The translations under genes were made by a program, and so were the position numbers. Positions 12,037 to 27,915 of a DNA stretch of 48,609 bases are shown in pieces (position 1 is the stretch's first letter; each line of letters starts with the position of its first letter). This DNA is from Nymphaea colorata. Its lineage: Eukaryota; Streptophyta; Magnoliopsida; Nymphaeales; Nymphaeaceae. The notes under the pieces were generated by a model. The model made no database searches, was not told where the DNA came from, and saw nothing but the letters and a program-made list of their open reading frames with translations. The stretch lies in the NCBI RefSeq assembly GCF_008831285.2, contig NW_022204763.1, positions 5,001-53,609 of the forward strand, given 5' to 3'.

Positions 12037-12453
12037 ATGACAAAACCTATACCAAGAATTGGTTCACGTAGAAATAGCCGTATTAGTTCACGTAAGAGTG
12101 GGTGTAGAACACCAATAGGAGTTATTCATGTTCAAGCGAGTTTCAACAATACTATTGTTACTGTTACAGACCCACAAGGTCGGGTCGTTTCTTGGTCTTC
12201 TGCGGGTACCTGTGGATTCAAGGGCACAAGAAGGGGTACCCCATTTGCTGCTCAAACCGCAGCAGGAAATGCTATTCGTGCGGTAGTAGACCAGGGTATG
12301 CAACGAGCAGAAGTCATGATAAAGGGTCCCGGTCTCGGGAGAGATGCAGCATTACGAGCGATTCGTAGAAGTGGTATACTATTAAATTTTGTACGTGACG
12401 TAACCCCTATGCCGCATAATGGATGTAGACCGCCAAAAAAAAGGCGCGTTTAG
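12037..12453 (+). CDS. rps11: 30S ribosomal protein S11
   Basis: 138 residues, the usual plastid size. The core motif [18 protein letters not shown] (about residues 28-45) and the C-terminal [16 protein letters not shown] are typical. S11 forms part of the 30S platform near the mRNA exit. It lies 75 bp upstream of rpoA, matching the bacterial alpha operon order. The frame is intact. Confidence 0.96.
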   Translation: MTKPIPRIGSRRNSRISSRKSGCRTPIGVIHVQASFNNTIVTVTDPQGRVVSWSSAGTCGFKGTRRGTPFAAQTAAGNAIRAVVDQGMQRAEVMIKGPGLGRDAALRAIRRSGILLNFVRDVTPMPHNGCRPPKKRRV

Positions 12454-12528
12454 AAATAAAAATGGAAAAGATTCCAATCCAAGAGAAATAAATAATTAAA
12501 TGATCTCATCAAATAATATTATATTAGT

Positions 12529-13554
12529 ATGGTTCGGGAGGAAGTACCAGTATCCACTCGGACGCTACAGTGGAAGTGTGTTGAATCAAGAGCAGACAGC
12601 AAACGCCTTTATTATGGTCGTTTCGTTTTATCCCCACTTATGAAGGGTCAAGCCGATACAATCGGTATCGCGATGCGAAGGGCTTTACTTGGAGAACTAG
12701 AAGGAACATGTATTACGCGCGCAAAATCTGATAAGGTACCACATGAATATTCTACGATAGTAGGTATTGAAGAATCAGTCCATGAAATTTTAATGAATTT
12801 GAAAAAAATTGTATTTAGAAGTGATCTGTACGGAACTCTCGACGCATCTATCTATGTCAGGGGCCCTAGACACGTAACTGCTCAAGATATCATCTCACCA
12901 CCTTCTGTAGAAATAGTTGATACTACACAGCATATAGCTGTCCTAACGGAACCGGTTGATTTGTGCATTGAATTAAAAATTGAGAGGGGTCGTGGATATT
13001 GTACGAGAACCCCAAATAACTATCAAGACGGAAGCTATCCTATAGATGCTGTATCCATGCCTGTTCGAAATGCGAATCATAGTATTCATTCTTATGGGAA
13101 TGGGAATGAGAAACAAGAGATACTTTTTCTTGAAATATGGACGAATGGAAGTTTAACTCCTAAGGAAGCGCTTTATGAAGCTTCTCGTAATTTGATCGAT
13201 TTATTTATTCCTTTTTTACATGCGGAGGAACAGGACATAAATAGAAATATGGAGGACAATCAAAAAAGGGCTAGTGTGCCCTTTTTTACCTTTGATGATG
13301 GATTGGATAATATGAAAAGAGAAATCATATTGAAACGTATTTTTATTGATCAATTAGAATTGCCTCCTAGGACTTATAACTGTCTCAAAAGGTCTAATAT
13401 ACATACATTGCTGGACCTTTTGAGTAAAAGTCAAGAAGATCTTATGAGAATTGAGCATTTTCGCGTAGAAGACGTAAAACAAATATTCGACATTCTACAG
13501 AAGGGTTTCACAATCGACTTGCTTAAAAATTCAACTCAGTTTGAATCCCGTTGA
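12529..13554 (+). CDS. rpoA: Plastid-encoded RNA polymerase alpha subunit
   Basis: 341 residues. The N-terminal domain (residues 1 to about 235) begins [20 protein letters not shown] and has the [14 protein letters not shown] dimerisation and assembly region. The C-terminal domain (about 265-341) has the helix-hairpin-helix segment [18 protein letters not shown]. It forms the alpha dimer of the bacterial-type plastid RNA polymerase that transcribes photosynthesis genes. It is the last gene of the operon and is followed within a few bases by a hairpin. The frame is intact. Confidence 0.97.
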   Translation: MVREEVPVSTRTLQWKCVESRADSKRLYYGRFVLSPLMKGQADTIGIAMRRALLGELEGTCITRAKSDKVPHEYSTIVGIEESVHEILMNLKKIVFRSDLYGTLDASIYVRGPRHVTAQDIISPPSVEIVDTTQHIAVLTEPVDLCIELKIERGRGYCTRTPNNYQDGSYPIDAVSMPVRNANHSIHSYGNGNEKQEILFLEIWTNGSLTPKEALYEASRNLIDLFIPFLHAEEQDINRNMEDNQKRASVPFFTFDDGLDNMKREIILKRIFIDQLELPPRTYNCLKRSNIHTLLDLLSKSQEDLMRIEHFRVEDVKQIFDILQKGFTIDLLKNSTQFESR

Positions 13555-13559
13555 AATTT

Positions 13560-13595
13560 TTTTTTCATTTCGAATGAAAGCACGAAATGAAAAAA
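13560..13595 (+). terminator. Hairpin after rpoA
   Basis: A 13-bp perfect stem (13560-13572 with 13583-13595) and a 10-nt loop, five bases after the rpoA stop. In plastids such hairpins mostly stabilise and define mRNA 3' ends. Role inferred. Confidence 0.65.
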
Positions 13596-13724
13596 TTATA
13601 AATGAAAGACTATTTATTAACTAGAAAATAATGAAATAAAATTTCTATTATTTTCTTATCTTTATCTTATTTCTTATTTTTTATAACTAAACTAACTATA
13701 AAATTATACTATAATTATTCTTCC

Positions 13725-13778
13725 TATATATTACAAATTATTATTCAATTCGAATTGAATAATAATTTGTAATATATA
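13725..13778. terminator. 54-bp perfect palindrome between convergent rpoA and petD
   Basis: Two 27-bp arms, 13725-13751 and 13752-13778, are exact reverse complements with no spacer, centred on TTCGAA. It lies in the 413-bp spacer (13555-13967) between the ends of the plus-strand rpoA operon and the minus-strand psbB operon, so it could form a 3'-end hairpin for both. Just downstream is a short repeat of TACACACTAA. Nothing else is seen in the spacer. Confidence 0.7.
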
Positions 13779-13967
13779 ATCAATATACACACTAAAATAT
13801 ACACACTAACGAAAAAAGAAGAAACAAAAACAAAGTCTGTTTTGAATCTTCAGCATAGTCTGTATTCGTGGATTCTTCAGAATAGATCTATAATCAAATG
13901 AAAGAGATGTATCTAGGAGGATAAACTTTGAAGTATGCCTAACTAGATACATACGTAATATCCCGCC

Positions 13968-15113
<1,146 letters not shown>

Positions 15114-15318
15114 AATCCATCCTCTCCTCCGAGAATCCACTTCAACTGTTCGTATCAAATAAAAAATACTTCGTGGTTGAAGGGAAATATCCAAATAACA
15201 TGTCTTATTCTTTTCAATAATCCATATTTATAGCAATGAAATACAAATACTATTTTTTTTGTTCCTACCCAAACAATATATTATATGATCTATTACAAAT
15301 ACCTATGCTCTGTCTTCT

Positions 15319-16765
<1,447 letters not shown>

Positions 16766-16893
16766 ATTCCGGAAATACCGAAACAAAAGAATTCCGCGGT
16801 CGAACTACCAAACAGAATGAGATGACCTAGAAATCCGAATCCTAAGTGATTCTTTTTTTTATTGAAAGTTAGGACTTATCCGTTCTTCTGGAC

Positions 16894-17115
16894 CTAACTT
16901 AATGAAATACCATCCAGTAAAACGGAAGAATTATAAATCTCCAAAATAATAGATAGGAATACTGCAAATAGAGCCATTGCGACACCCATAAGGGGTGTAG
17001 TTCCCCATCCAGGGGCTACTTTACCATATTCCGAATTCAATGGTTTTAATAAATCGCCTACAATAGTCCGTCTTGGCCCAGATCTGGAACTACCCTCAAT
17101 GGTTTGTGTAGCCAT
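16894..17115 (-). CDS. psbH: Photosystem II protein H
   Basis: 73 residues, the normal length, starting [20 protein letters not shown], with the N-terminal threonine region known to be phosphorylated and one membrane helix (about residues 40-62). The frame is open further upstream to 17133, but MATQ is the conserved start. It lies between psbN (opposite strand) and petB in the psbB operon. PsbH supports PSII assembly and repair. Confidence 0.96.
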   Translation of the reverse strand: MATQTIEGSSRSGPRRTIVGDLLKPLNSEYGKVAPGWGTTPLMGVAMALFAVFLSIILEIYNSSVLLDGISLS

Positions 17116-17209
17116 AAATCCTATTCCGTGCATTGTTTGAGATCTGTTGACTTTGTATACGATTCCGTTGTAAATAAACTATCTTATCGTAGATCCATCG
17201 TGGTCTTGA

Positions 17210-17353
<144 letters not shown>

Positions 17354-17394
17354 TTGAAATGATGACCCTCCTCATCGGAGGGTCATCATTTCAA
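17354..17394. terminator. 18-bp perfect hairpin between psbN and psbT
   Basis: Arms 17354-17371 and 17377-17394 are exact reverse complements with loop TCATC. It follows the psbN stop directly and lies downstream of psbT on the other strand, so the convergent transcripts share it. This is the known psbT-psbN spacer hairpin. Confidence 0.85.
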
Positions 17395-17410
17395 TTGAGA
17401 TAATGAAAAA

Positions 17411-17533
<123 letters not shown>

Positions 17534-17676
17534 TTACAATTATAGCTTCCATACCTGTTCATTTGGGATCATTTCCCAGACAAGTAAAGGTCAAGAGTAA
17601 TAGGTGATGATTCGAATTAATATTTCTCCAGTACCCTATATGAAACATAGGCTAGACATATGAAAGAAATGTTGTA

Positions 17677-19645
<1,969 letters not shown>

Positions 19646-21670
19646 ATGCCCATTGGTGTTCCAAAAGTCCCTTTTCGGAGTCCTGGAGAGGAAGATGCAG
19701 TTTGGGTTGACATATAGTGCGACTTGTCGGACATATTGGGTCATATGGGATTTCCCCGTTCTCTCCCCTGATCGAGATATACTCTCTTTCGCCTAAGAAA
19801 GATTGATTGAATCATCAAATCAATTCAATAATTCGGAGCGTGAAATGTGCAAATGGATCAATTCGTTTGAAAGATAAATATTATCTTATCAATTAGAATA
19901 ATCTATGGTTGACTTGGAACAATAAAATGAAGTATCCAGGCTCCGTTCAGAAAATACCAAATGGGTAATATTGATTACAACTTCTATCATCTATCAGAAA
20001 TAAGACCATAGGAGTGATCTCAAACCACTAATAAATATAAATGTGATGAATACATCGAATACTTGGTTGGTGGAAGGCATAAAAAAGTCGTAAGAAAAAA
20101 ATAAGTGGTACTGGGGTCATTTGTCCTATATGTGCAAATGGAATTCGGGCGAATCTTTACCCGGAGTAGAGCATAAACCTAAAATAAGTGAAGAGGCCCA
20201 TTCAGGAACAAGAAAATGGCATCGCGATTTGGATCTCGATGAAACAATACATCAATCAAAAGAATACATCAATAAAAAGATGTTCAGTGAATTCTTTTTT
20301 GTAGGTTAGGAGGGCAAACCAAAACTAATTTTTGTGGAAAATGCAAATGAAAATAAACCCCTTCGTCAGGAAAACGCCTAAACTCAAAAAGAATAGGTCT
20401 GGAATCGACACATTGATTATTTTTTTTTCGAACTTTTTTGAACCGTATGTATCGAAAGGTGCGTGTACGGTTCTGCGGGGATACAATTTTTCCTAATCAA
20501 CCGACTTCATCGAGAAAGATTACTTTTTTTAGGCCAAGGCGTTGATAGCGAGATCTCGAATCAACTTGTTGGTCTCATGGTATATCTCAGTATGGAAGAT
20601 AATACCAGGGATCTCTATTTGTTTATAAATTCTCCCGGCGGATGGGTAATACCGGGAATAGCTATTTATGATGCTATGCAAATTGTTCCACCAGACGTAC
20701 ATACAATATGCATGGGATTAGCCGCTTCGATGGGATCTTTCATCCTGGTCGGAGGAGAATTTACCAAACGTCTAGCATTCCCTCACGCTCGGCGCCAATG
20801 AGTTTTTATTTGACTTGAAGAAAAAATAAGACTATGCCTTCGCCATATGGAATATATAAGTAATAATAGCATGGCACGTTTAGTTCGATATGAGCAAATC
20901 ATTATTGCTTCTTCATAACATGATTATGTATCGAGATAGTAGTATGAAACAAAAGGTTAGTCCCGATTTGATCTTATTCCTATGTTATTTATCGGGGGTC
21001 CATTTCAGCGTCACAAACAACCCCTTTTCCTTACACAACATGAGTCTGAATATTTCTAAGCATGAAAAGAAAGGGATCATTTTCCTTATCATTTTTCTTA
21101 TTTAATCAGACTCAGACCAGAAAGAAACTTTGGGATTGCTGAATCATAGAAGAGAGATGAATATATTATCTAAAGCAACGGAACCATCATAGTATTTTTT
21201 TGTTCCTACGAGGAGAAGGGTGGTAAATGGATCATCCAACGATTTGGATCTGATAGATCTATTTGTCTCTTTCTTTGATGTAAGAGAAGAGTAGATTCCA
21301 TTGCGGAGCCGTATGCAATGTGCAAAAATTGCCTGTACGGTTTTCTATCTTTTTTTATTTTTATTTATTCTTTTCGCTCCATTTTGCGAGATAGAGGAAT
21401 CGTTCATTATGACATATTATAATCAGGGTTATGATCCACCAACCTGCTAGTTCTTTTTATGAGGCACAAGCAGGAGAATTTATCCTGGAAGCGGAAGAAC
21501 TGTTGAAACTTCGCGAAATACTAACAAGAGTTTATGTACAAAGAACGGGCAAACCTTTATGGGTTGTATCTGAAGACATGGAAAGGGATGTTTTTATGTC
21601 AGCAACAGAAGCCCAAGCTCATGGCATTGTTGATCTTGTAGCAGTCGAAAATAGCGCGGATTTTGTGTAA
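19646..21670 (+). CDS. clpP: ClpP1 protease subunit (three exons, two group II introns)
   Basis: Exon 1 is 19646-19716 (71 nt, [20 protein letters not shown]). Intron 1 (19717-20497) begins GTGCGAC. Exon 2 is about 20498-20791, exon 3 about 21427-21670; the exon 2/3 border may be off by one or two bases. The product is 202 residues, with a short tail (NSADFV) beyond the usual 196. The catalytic triad is Ser101 (AASMGS), His126 (MIHQP) and an Asp at 191 (GIVDL). Codon 187 is CAT (21620-21622), the site where many plants edit His to Tyr. It encodes the proteolytic core of the stromal Clp protease. Confidence 0.94.
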
Positions 21671-21677
21671 ATCGGTA

Positions 21678-21709
21678 ATTCTACTTCGAACCATGGTTCG
21701 AAGTAGAAT
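21678..21709. terminator. 32-bp perfect palindrome after clpP
   Basis: Arms 21678-21693 and 21694-21709 are exact reverse complements, centred on CCATGG, seven bases after the clpP stop and 78 bp before rps12. Likely an RNA 3'-end or processing hairpin between clpP and rps12. Role inferred. Confidence 0.65.
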
Positions 21710-21787
21710 CTTCAACTCAAATGAAAGTAATTCATAATCATCAGGTTAGGATCGATCTAAACCAACCGATTCTATATACGATTCAGC

Positions 21788-21901
21788 ATGCCAACTATTA
21801 AACAACTTATTAGAAACACAAGACAGCCAATGAGAAATGTCACGAAATCTCCTGCTCTTCGAGGATGCCCTCAGCGTAGAGGAACATGTACTAGGGTGTA
21901 T
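21788..21901 (+). CDS. rps12: 30S ribosomal protein S12, 5' exon (trans-spliced)
   Basis: A 114-nt exon encoding 38 residues ([20 protein letters not shown] to CTRVY). The remaining exons lie elsewhere, normally in the inverted repeat, and are joined by trans-splicing; they are not in this window. The following intron fragment begins GTGGACTCG, whereas group II introns here normally begin GTGCGACTCG, so one C seems missing at the splice site. S12 is part of the decoding centre. Confidence 0.95.
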
Positions 21902-22634
21902 GTGGACTCGTTCAGATCATGAACTGTGACCTAAACTAAACCATTTTTCCAGTATCAATGACCAGTGCCAATGAAAATGAATGGGGTAGAATGGAAGAAC
22001 TACATTTTTAAAAAGATCTAATCTATCATATACCTCTATTGTGTATGGAATTTATGGTTTCCATTGGTGCAAATCCAATCGCCTTGATTTGAATTTGGAT
22101 GAAAAGCGATTCCTCATTGGTAGCGAATGTTATCCATTAAGCGGGGAAATAGTATTTTAAAAAGCATAAAGTTATATTGGTGCTCTTACTTATGAAAGAA
22201 CGGACTGATAGGGTCAGCTACCTAGCCAACCTTCATAATTAAATACCGTCACTGTATGGATAGATCTCGTTGTGAAAAGACCTATACTGGCTAATTCATG
22301 GGTAGAGCCAAATGGTGTGAACTGTACAAGTTACCAATAACATTGATAAATGAGGAAAGGGCTCCGGTGTATAGATAGGACCTCGCCGTTTAAGACAGTA
22401 ACCATAGAAACGATGGAACCCACTATTTATTCATGGGGAAATGAACTGCCTGTAAGAAATAACAAATCGTGGTTGGGAAGGTTATAGTAGCAAAGAAAGC
22501 CATCGGAATTTTATTTTACACCGGAAGAATCCGTTTTGCTTAGACCAAGAGAAGGAAAAGAATGACTGAAAGAAAAGAAATGAAAATCATTAGTTTTCAT
22601 GAAAATCTTATTCATCAAAGTCCCATTTTAAACT
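21902..22634 (+). other. rps12 intron 1 5' half and spacer to rpl20
   Basis: 733 bp. The first part is the 5' fragment of the split group II intron of rps12. The rest is spacer. No other gene is seen. Confidence 0.7.
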
Positions 22635-22977
22635 ATGACAAGAGTTAGACGTGGATATATTGCGCGGAGGCGTCGAAGGAAAATTCGTTTATTTGCATCA
22701 AGCTTTCGAGGAGCTCATTCAAACTTACTCGAACTGCTACTCAACAGAAATAAGGCTTGGTTTCCAGCCATAGGGGTAGAGGAAGGCAAAAGCGAGATTT
22801 CGTCGTTTGTGGATCACTCGGATAAATGCAGTAACCCGCGAGAATGGGGTACCCTATAGTCGATTAATACACGATCTGCGCAAGAAGCAGCTCCTTCTTA
22901 ATCGTAAAATACTTGCACAAATAGCTATATCAAATAGGAATTGCCTTTACATGATTTCCAATGATATCCTTAAATAA
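22635..22977 (+). CDS. rpl20: 50S ribosomal protein L20 (five 1-base losses)
   Basis: Starts [20 protein letters not shown] and breaks after GAHS. Five added bases, each extending a run (after TCAAA, CAGAAA, AAGG, CTT and GATTT), restore one frame to TAA at 22975-22977: 348 nt, 115 residues, near the usual 117-128. The C terminus ([16 protein letters not shown]) is conserved. L20 binds 23S rRNA early in 50S assembly. The conserved sequence around each break points to sequencing losses rather than decay. Confidence 0.88.
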
Positions 22978-23255
22978 GGAGATTGATCGGGAGGAGTCCG
23001 ACGGAATAATTGAAATGAAACAGAGTTTCCCGGAGAATGACCCCGGGAAGTAGAGTCAAAATAGCAATGTAAAGGAAAATAAAATGTAGTAGGAATGAAC
23101 GAACCCATTTCAATAAAGAAATGGGTCTTCTTCCCCCATTCTTTCTTTTTTCTTCCGACACGACAATTGAATATGAGCTCCGGATCTTACGAACAAGTAT
23201 CACATCAATTTGAGTTATGATTTGAGTTCTGATTCGATGAAGAGTGGTCCTATTT

Positions 23256-23553
23256 CTATTTTTTCTGGTTCTAGTGCCGGTAGTTCTAGAAATCGACTCG
23301 GCTCTCTCAAATTGTTTCTCATTATTAAAAAAGGTAACAAAATAAAATACGAGCTTGTTTTATAGCAATAGTAATAATCGTTGTTGTTTCAAGGTCAATC
23401 TATTCACTCGCCTAGGTATATTTTCCTTGTTCACTAATAAATCGACTAATTAAACTCATGTTCTATAATCAATTCGATCCCCCAACCCAATTGGGGGCAA
23501 CGCCTACGAAAAGATCGCTTGGATTTACGAAAGGGTCGCTTGAATTTCTCCAT
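23256..23553 (-). CDS. rps18: 30S ribosomal protein S18 (eight 1-base losses)
   Basis: Starts at ATG 23553 (MEKFKRPFRKSKRSFRRR). There are 298 nt; adding eight bases, each to an existing run, gives 306 nt and exactly 101 residues, the standard length, ending RTRKK before TAG 23258-23256. S18 binds the 30S platform with S6. It is last in the petL-petG-psaJ-rpl33-rps18 cluster. The density, one loss per 37 bases, is among the highest in the window. Confidence 0.88.
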
Positions 23554-23566
23554 GGTTTATTCCTTA

Positions 23567-23604
23567 TCTCTAAAATACCATTTCTTCTCTAAAATACCAT
23601 TTCT
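23567..23604. repeat. Two 19-bp tandem repeats upstream of rps18
   Basis: Exact copies at 23567-23585 and 23586-23604 in the short rpl33-rps18 spacer, starting 14 bp before the rps18 ATG. This is a recent-looking slip duplication. Confidence 0.8.
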
Positions 23605-23716
23605 CATTCATCTCGGATCCGCCCGAAATGGCATTTATTTGCTCCTAGATATGTTATATGTAATTCCTTCCCGTTCCTTAAAATGTTGGCACACGCAAGG
23701 CAACACCGCATTCAAT

Positions 23717-23921
23717 CTATTTCTTTATCTCCCCGTGAATCGTATGTTTGTAACAATAGGGACAGAATTTCTTCAATTCCAATCGACCAGGTGTATTGTG
23801 TCGATTCTTTGAGTAATATATCTGGAAATGCCCGGTGATTCCTTCTTCTTATCGCACCATTTCGGACACAACTGGTACATTCCAAAATAACCGTAACTCT
23901 GGGATTTTTACCCTTGGGCAT
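23717..23921 (-). CDS. rpl33: 50S ribosomal protein L33 (two 1-base losses)
   Basis: Starts [20 protein letters not shown] and breaks at codon 24. One A added after GCG and one in the CAAAG run restore the frame to TAG 23719-23717: 207 nt, 68 residues (usual 66-68). The zinc-ribbon cysteines are visible: C-T-S-C in the N half and C-P-Y-C in the restored C half. It lies between psaJ and rps18. Confidence 0.88.
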
Positions 23922-24374
23922 AAACCTCCTTTGTATTTGGATTCCCCCAACTCTTTCTTCTCTTCTTCAATCCGAAGAAGAGAAAGGAGAAAGGAAAAAA
24001 ATAGAAGTTGCTAACTGGAAATCTAATTATGAAAGATTTCGTTGCAAGTTGTAATCAATAGAATAGAGTAATACGTAATACAACTATTTACTACAATTCA
24101 ATTTACTATTCCTAATCTCAGTATTTTATTTCAGTATCACTTAATTTAAGTATCTTATCTAATCTTGAATATCCAAGCCTAGATCCACATTTCTATTTCT
24201 GTTCTCCCTCTATTCTTCTACCCGAATCCGAGTTTGCTGAGGTTTAATTCACTTTATTCTTTCTATTCCCTACTCAACAAAAGTGAAGGAGGGACAGGGC
24301 TATTTAACAAACAGAGAATTTATTGCTATTGTTAGCCAACATCTTCTACCACATCGATAATACCACACCGATAA
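23922..24374. other. psaJ-rpl33 spacer
   Basis: 453 bp, AT-rich, including a pyrimidine-rich stretch and several A/T runs. No gene or clear signal is seen. psaJ and rpl33 are normally co-transcribed through it. Confidence 0.6.
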
Positions 24375-24509
24375 CTAGAATGAAAAAAAGGGGAATGTCA
24401 ACGCATCTGGGAATAAACGATTGATCTCTATCAATAGACCTGCTAAAGAACCGAACCATAGAGTAGTTAGCACAGGCGCTACGGAAAGGTATGTTTTGAT
24501 ATCTCGCAT
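24375..24509 (-). CDS. psaJ: Photosystem I subunit IX
   Basis: 44 residues ([20 protein letters not shown] to LTFPFFSF) with one membrane helix; normal length and intact frame. A GGAGG at 24520-24516, six bases before the ATG, is a likely ribosome-binding site. PsaJ binds PsaF and the PSI core edge. Confidence 0.96.
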   Translation of the reverse strand: MRDIKTYLSVAPVLTTLWFGSLAGLLIEINRLFPDALTFPFFSF

Positions 24510-24896
24510 TGAAATCCTCCTTCTTTATTAACACATATATGATCAGATATATTATATATATAGTTGTGGATCACTTGTATTTGTGTGCGGAATCCTTAAT
24601 TAACTAAAAATGGATATGTACAACGATCCAGTAGATGAGATACTCCTGCCCTGAATAAAAGAAAAGTAAGTGCCCCGTTCCGTTATTTTTTTTTTGTTCT
24701 TGAGCATATAAATACTCATTCTTTATACGTTGTATTTCACCTTGGATTCATATATACATAATTCTAACTCTTTTATTTATGTTATGAGACCAAAAGAAAA
24801 AATGGCAAGAGAAATGTATATAGATATATTTAAAGGAAATAACGGTGTGGAAAAGAAGACAGGGATTCTCTACAATGACACTGTACAACAATTGAA
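24510..24896. other. trnP-psaJ spacer
   Basis: 387 bp between divergent trnP and psaJ. AT-rich; it presumably holds both promoters. No gene is seen. Confidence 0.55.
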
Positions 24897-24969
24897 AGGG
24901 ATGTAGCGCAGTTTGGTAGCGCGTTTGTTTTGGTACAAAATGTCACGGGTTCAAATCCTGTCATCCCTA
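24897..24969 (+). tRNA. trnP-UGG: tRNA-Pro (UGG), anticodon loop one base short
   Basis: 73 nt; the standard plastid form is 74. Acceptor AGGGATG pairs with CATCCCT. The anticodon stem TTTGT/ACAAA encloses a 6-base loop TTTGGT instead of TTTGGGT, so one G of the run is missing. The rest is normal. Most likely a run under-call; if real the tRNA would be defective. Confidence 0.92.
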
Positions 24970-25100
24970 CCTATTACTTATCTTACAGGCAGTAACATGG
25001 ATCAATTGAAATTGGGGATGGCATGATCATTAGTATCATTTAATGATACTATATGCAAGCTAAGAAGTATTGGGAAAAGATTATCTCTTGTCGTGATAAA

Positions 25101-25173
25101 GCGCTCTTAGTTCAGTTTGTAGAACGCGGGTCTCCAAAACCCGATGTCGTAGGTTCAAATCCTACAGAGCGTG
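25101..25173 (+). tRNA. trnW-CCA: tRNA-Trp (CCA), D loop one base short
   Basis: 73 nt against the usual 74. Acceptor GCGCTCT pairs with AGAGCGT. Anticodon CCA is in loop TCTCCAAAA. The D loop reads CAGTTTGTAG where CAGTTCGGTAG is usual, consistent with a GG run read as G plus one substitution. Confidence 0.93.
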
Positions 25174-25290
25174 ATGCTACTTTGTATCGAATCACATTAA
25201 CTTGAATTGCGAACATCAATCGAATTCAATTTGACCTCCTGAGGGTCAAGGATAGGAGGTCAATGACAAGAAAAAAGAAATCTTACTCAA

Positions 25291-25473
<183 letters not shown>

Positions 25474-25611
25474 TCACCCAGTAATCTCAACGTCCACGAA
25501 TTTTCAATTGATGCTGGAAGTCAAAACCATAGAATACCTGGAATGGAATCTTACAGAAATCTGAATTTTAAAATTCTCATTTTTCTGATTTGATTGTTCA
25601 TTCAATTAATT

Positions 25612-25705
25612 TCAAATAAGTCGTATCTTGCTCAGACCAATAATAGAGCTGGGTTATAGTTGAAGCAGTCAGTAGAAAACCGAAATAACTAGCTATAGTA
25701 GGCAT
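25612..25705 (-). CDS. petL: Cytochrome b6f subunit VI (two 1-base losses)
   Basis: Starts MPTIASYFGFLLTASTIT. Adding one C in the CC run and one T in the TT run restores 96 nt and 31 residues, the exact length, ending IGLSKIRLI at TGA 25614-25612. Without them the frame runs on to about 25598. It encodes a small membrane subunit that stabilises the b6f complex. Confidence 0.9.
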
Positions 25706-27428
<1,723 letters not shown>

Positions 27429-27463
27429 AATAAATCAATCTAATCCGAATTAATTATAGAGCT

Positions 27464-27579
27464 ACGACACAATCAAATCCGAACGAACAAAACGTTGAAT
27501 TGAATCGTACCAGTCTCTACTGGGGTTATTACTCATTTTTGTACTTGCTGTTTTATTTTCCAATTATTTCTTCAATTGA
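27464..27579 (+). CDS. psbL: Photosystem II protein L (ACG start; one base lost)
   Basis: The frame begins with ACG (27464-27466) followed by [20 protein letters not shown], so initiation needs the C-to-U editing known for psbL in tobacco and others. The span is 116 nt; one more G in the TGGGG run restores 117 nt and 38 residues, ending NYFFN. PsbL is needed for PSII assembly and QA function. Third gene of the psbE cluster. Confidence 0.9.
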
Positions 27580-27694
27580 GAGAAAGAAAGGAAATTCTCT
27601 TATCTCATTCGGAAGGATATCATACCCATAACTATCCATGACTGTTTATGTCTATAGCATGACCACTTGATGAAATGGGAGGGAAGTGAGGTAA

Positions 27695-27816
27695 ATGGCC
27701 GATACTACTGAAGGATTCCTCTTTGGCTGATAGGTACTGTAACTGGTATTCTTGTGATCGGTTTAATCGGCGTTTTCTTCTACGGATCATATTCCGGATT
27801 GGGATCATCCCTGTAA
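27695..27816 (+). CDS. psbJ: Photosystem II protein J (one base lost)
   Basis: Starts MADTTE in the raw frame and stops after 12 codons. Adding one G (ACTGGAAGG instead of ACTGAAGG) restores 123 nt and 40 residues, the exact length, ending SGLGSSL. It encodes a one-helix PSII subunit that affects electron flow from QA to plastoquinone. It ends the psbE cluster and is followed by a long hairpin. Confidence 0.9.
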
Positions 27817-27845
27817 TAATCGGATGAACCGTACTGTAGACATGA

Positions 27846-27915
27846 AAGAGTAAGAACTCAACAGGACCTGACCCCTCCTTATATGGATTTGAGGTCCTGT
27901 TGAGTTCTTACTCTT
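27846..27915. terminator. 24-bp perfect inverted repeat after psbJ
   Basis: Arms 27846-27869 and 27892-27915 are exact reverse complements with a 22-nt loop, 30 bases after the psbJ stop. It is a typical 3'-end stabilising hairpin for the psbE-psbF-psbL-psbJ mRNA. Confidence 0.85.
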
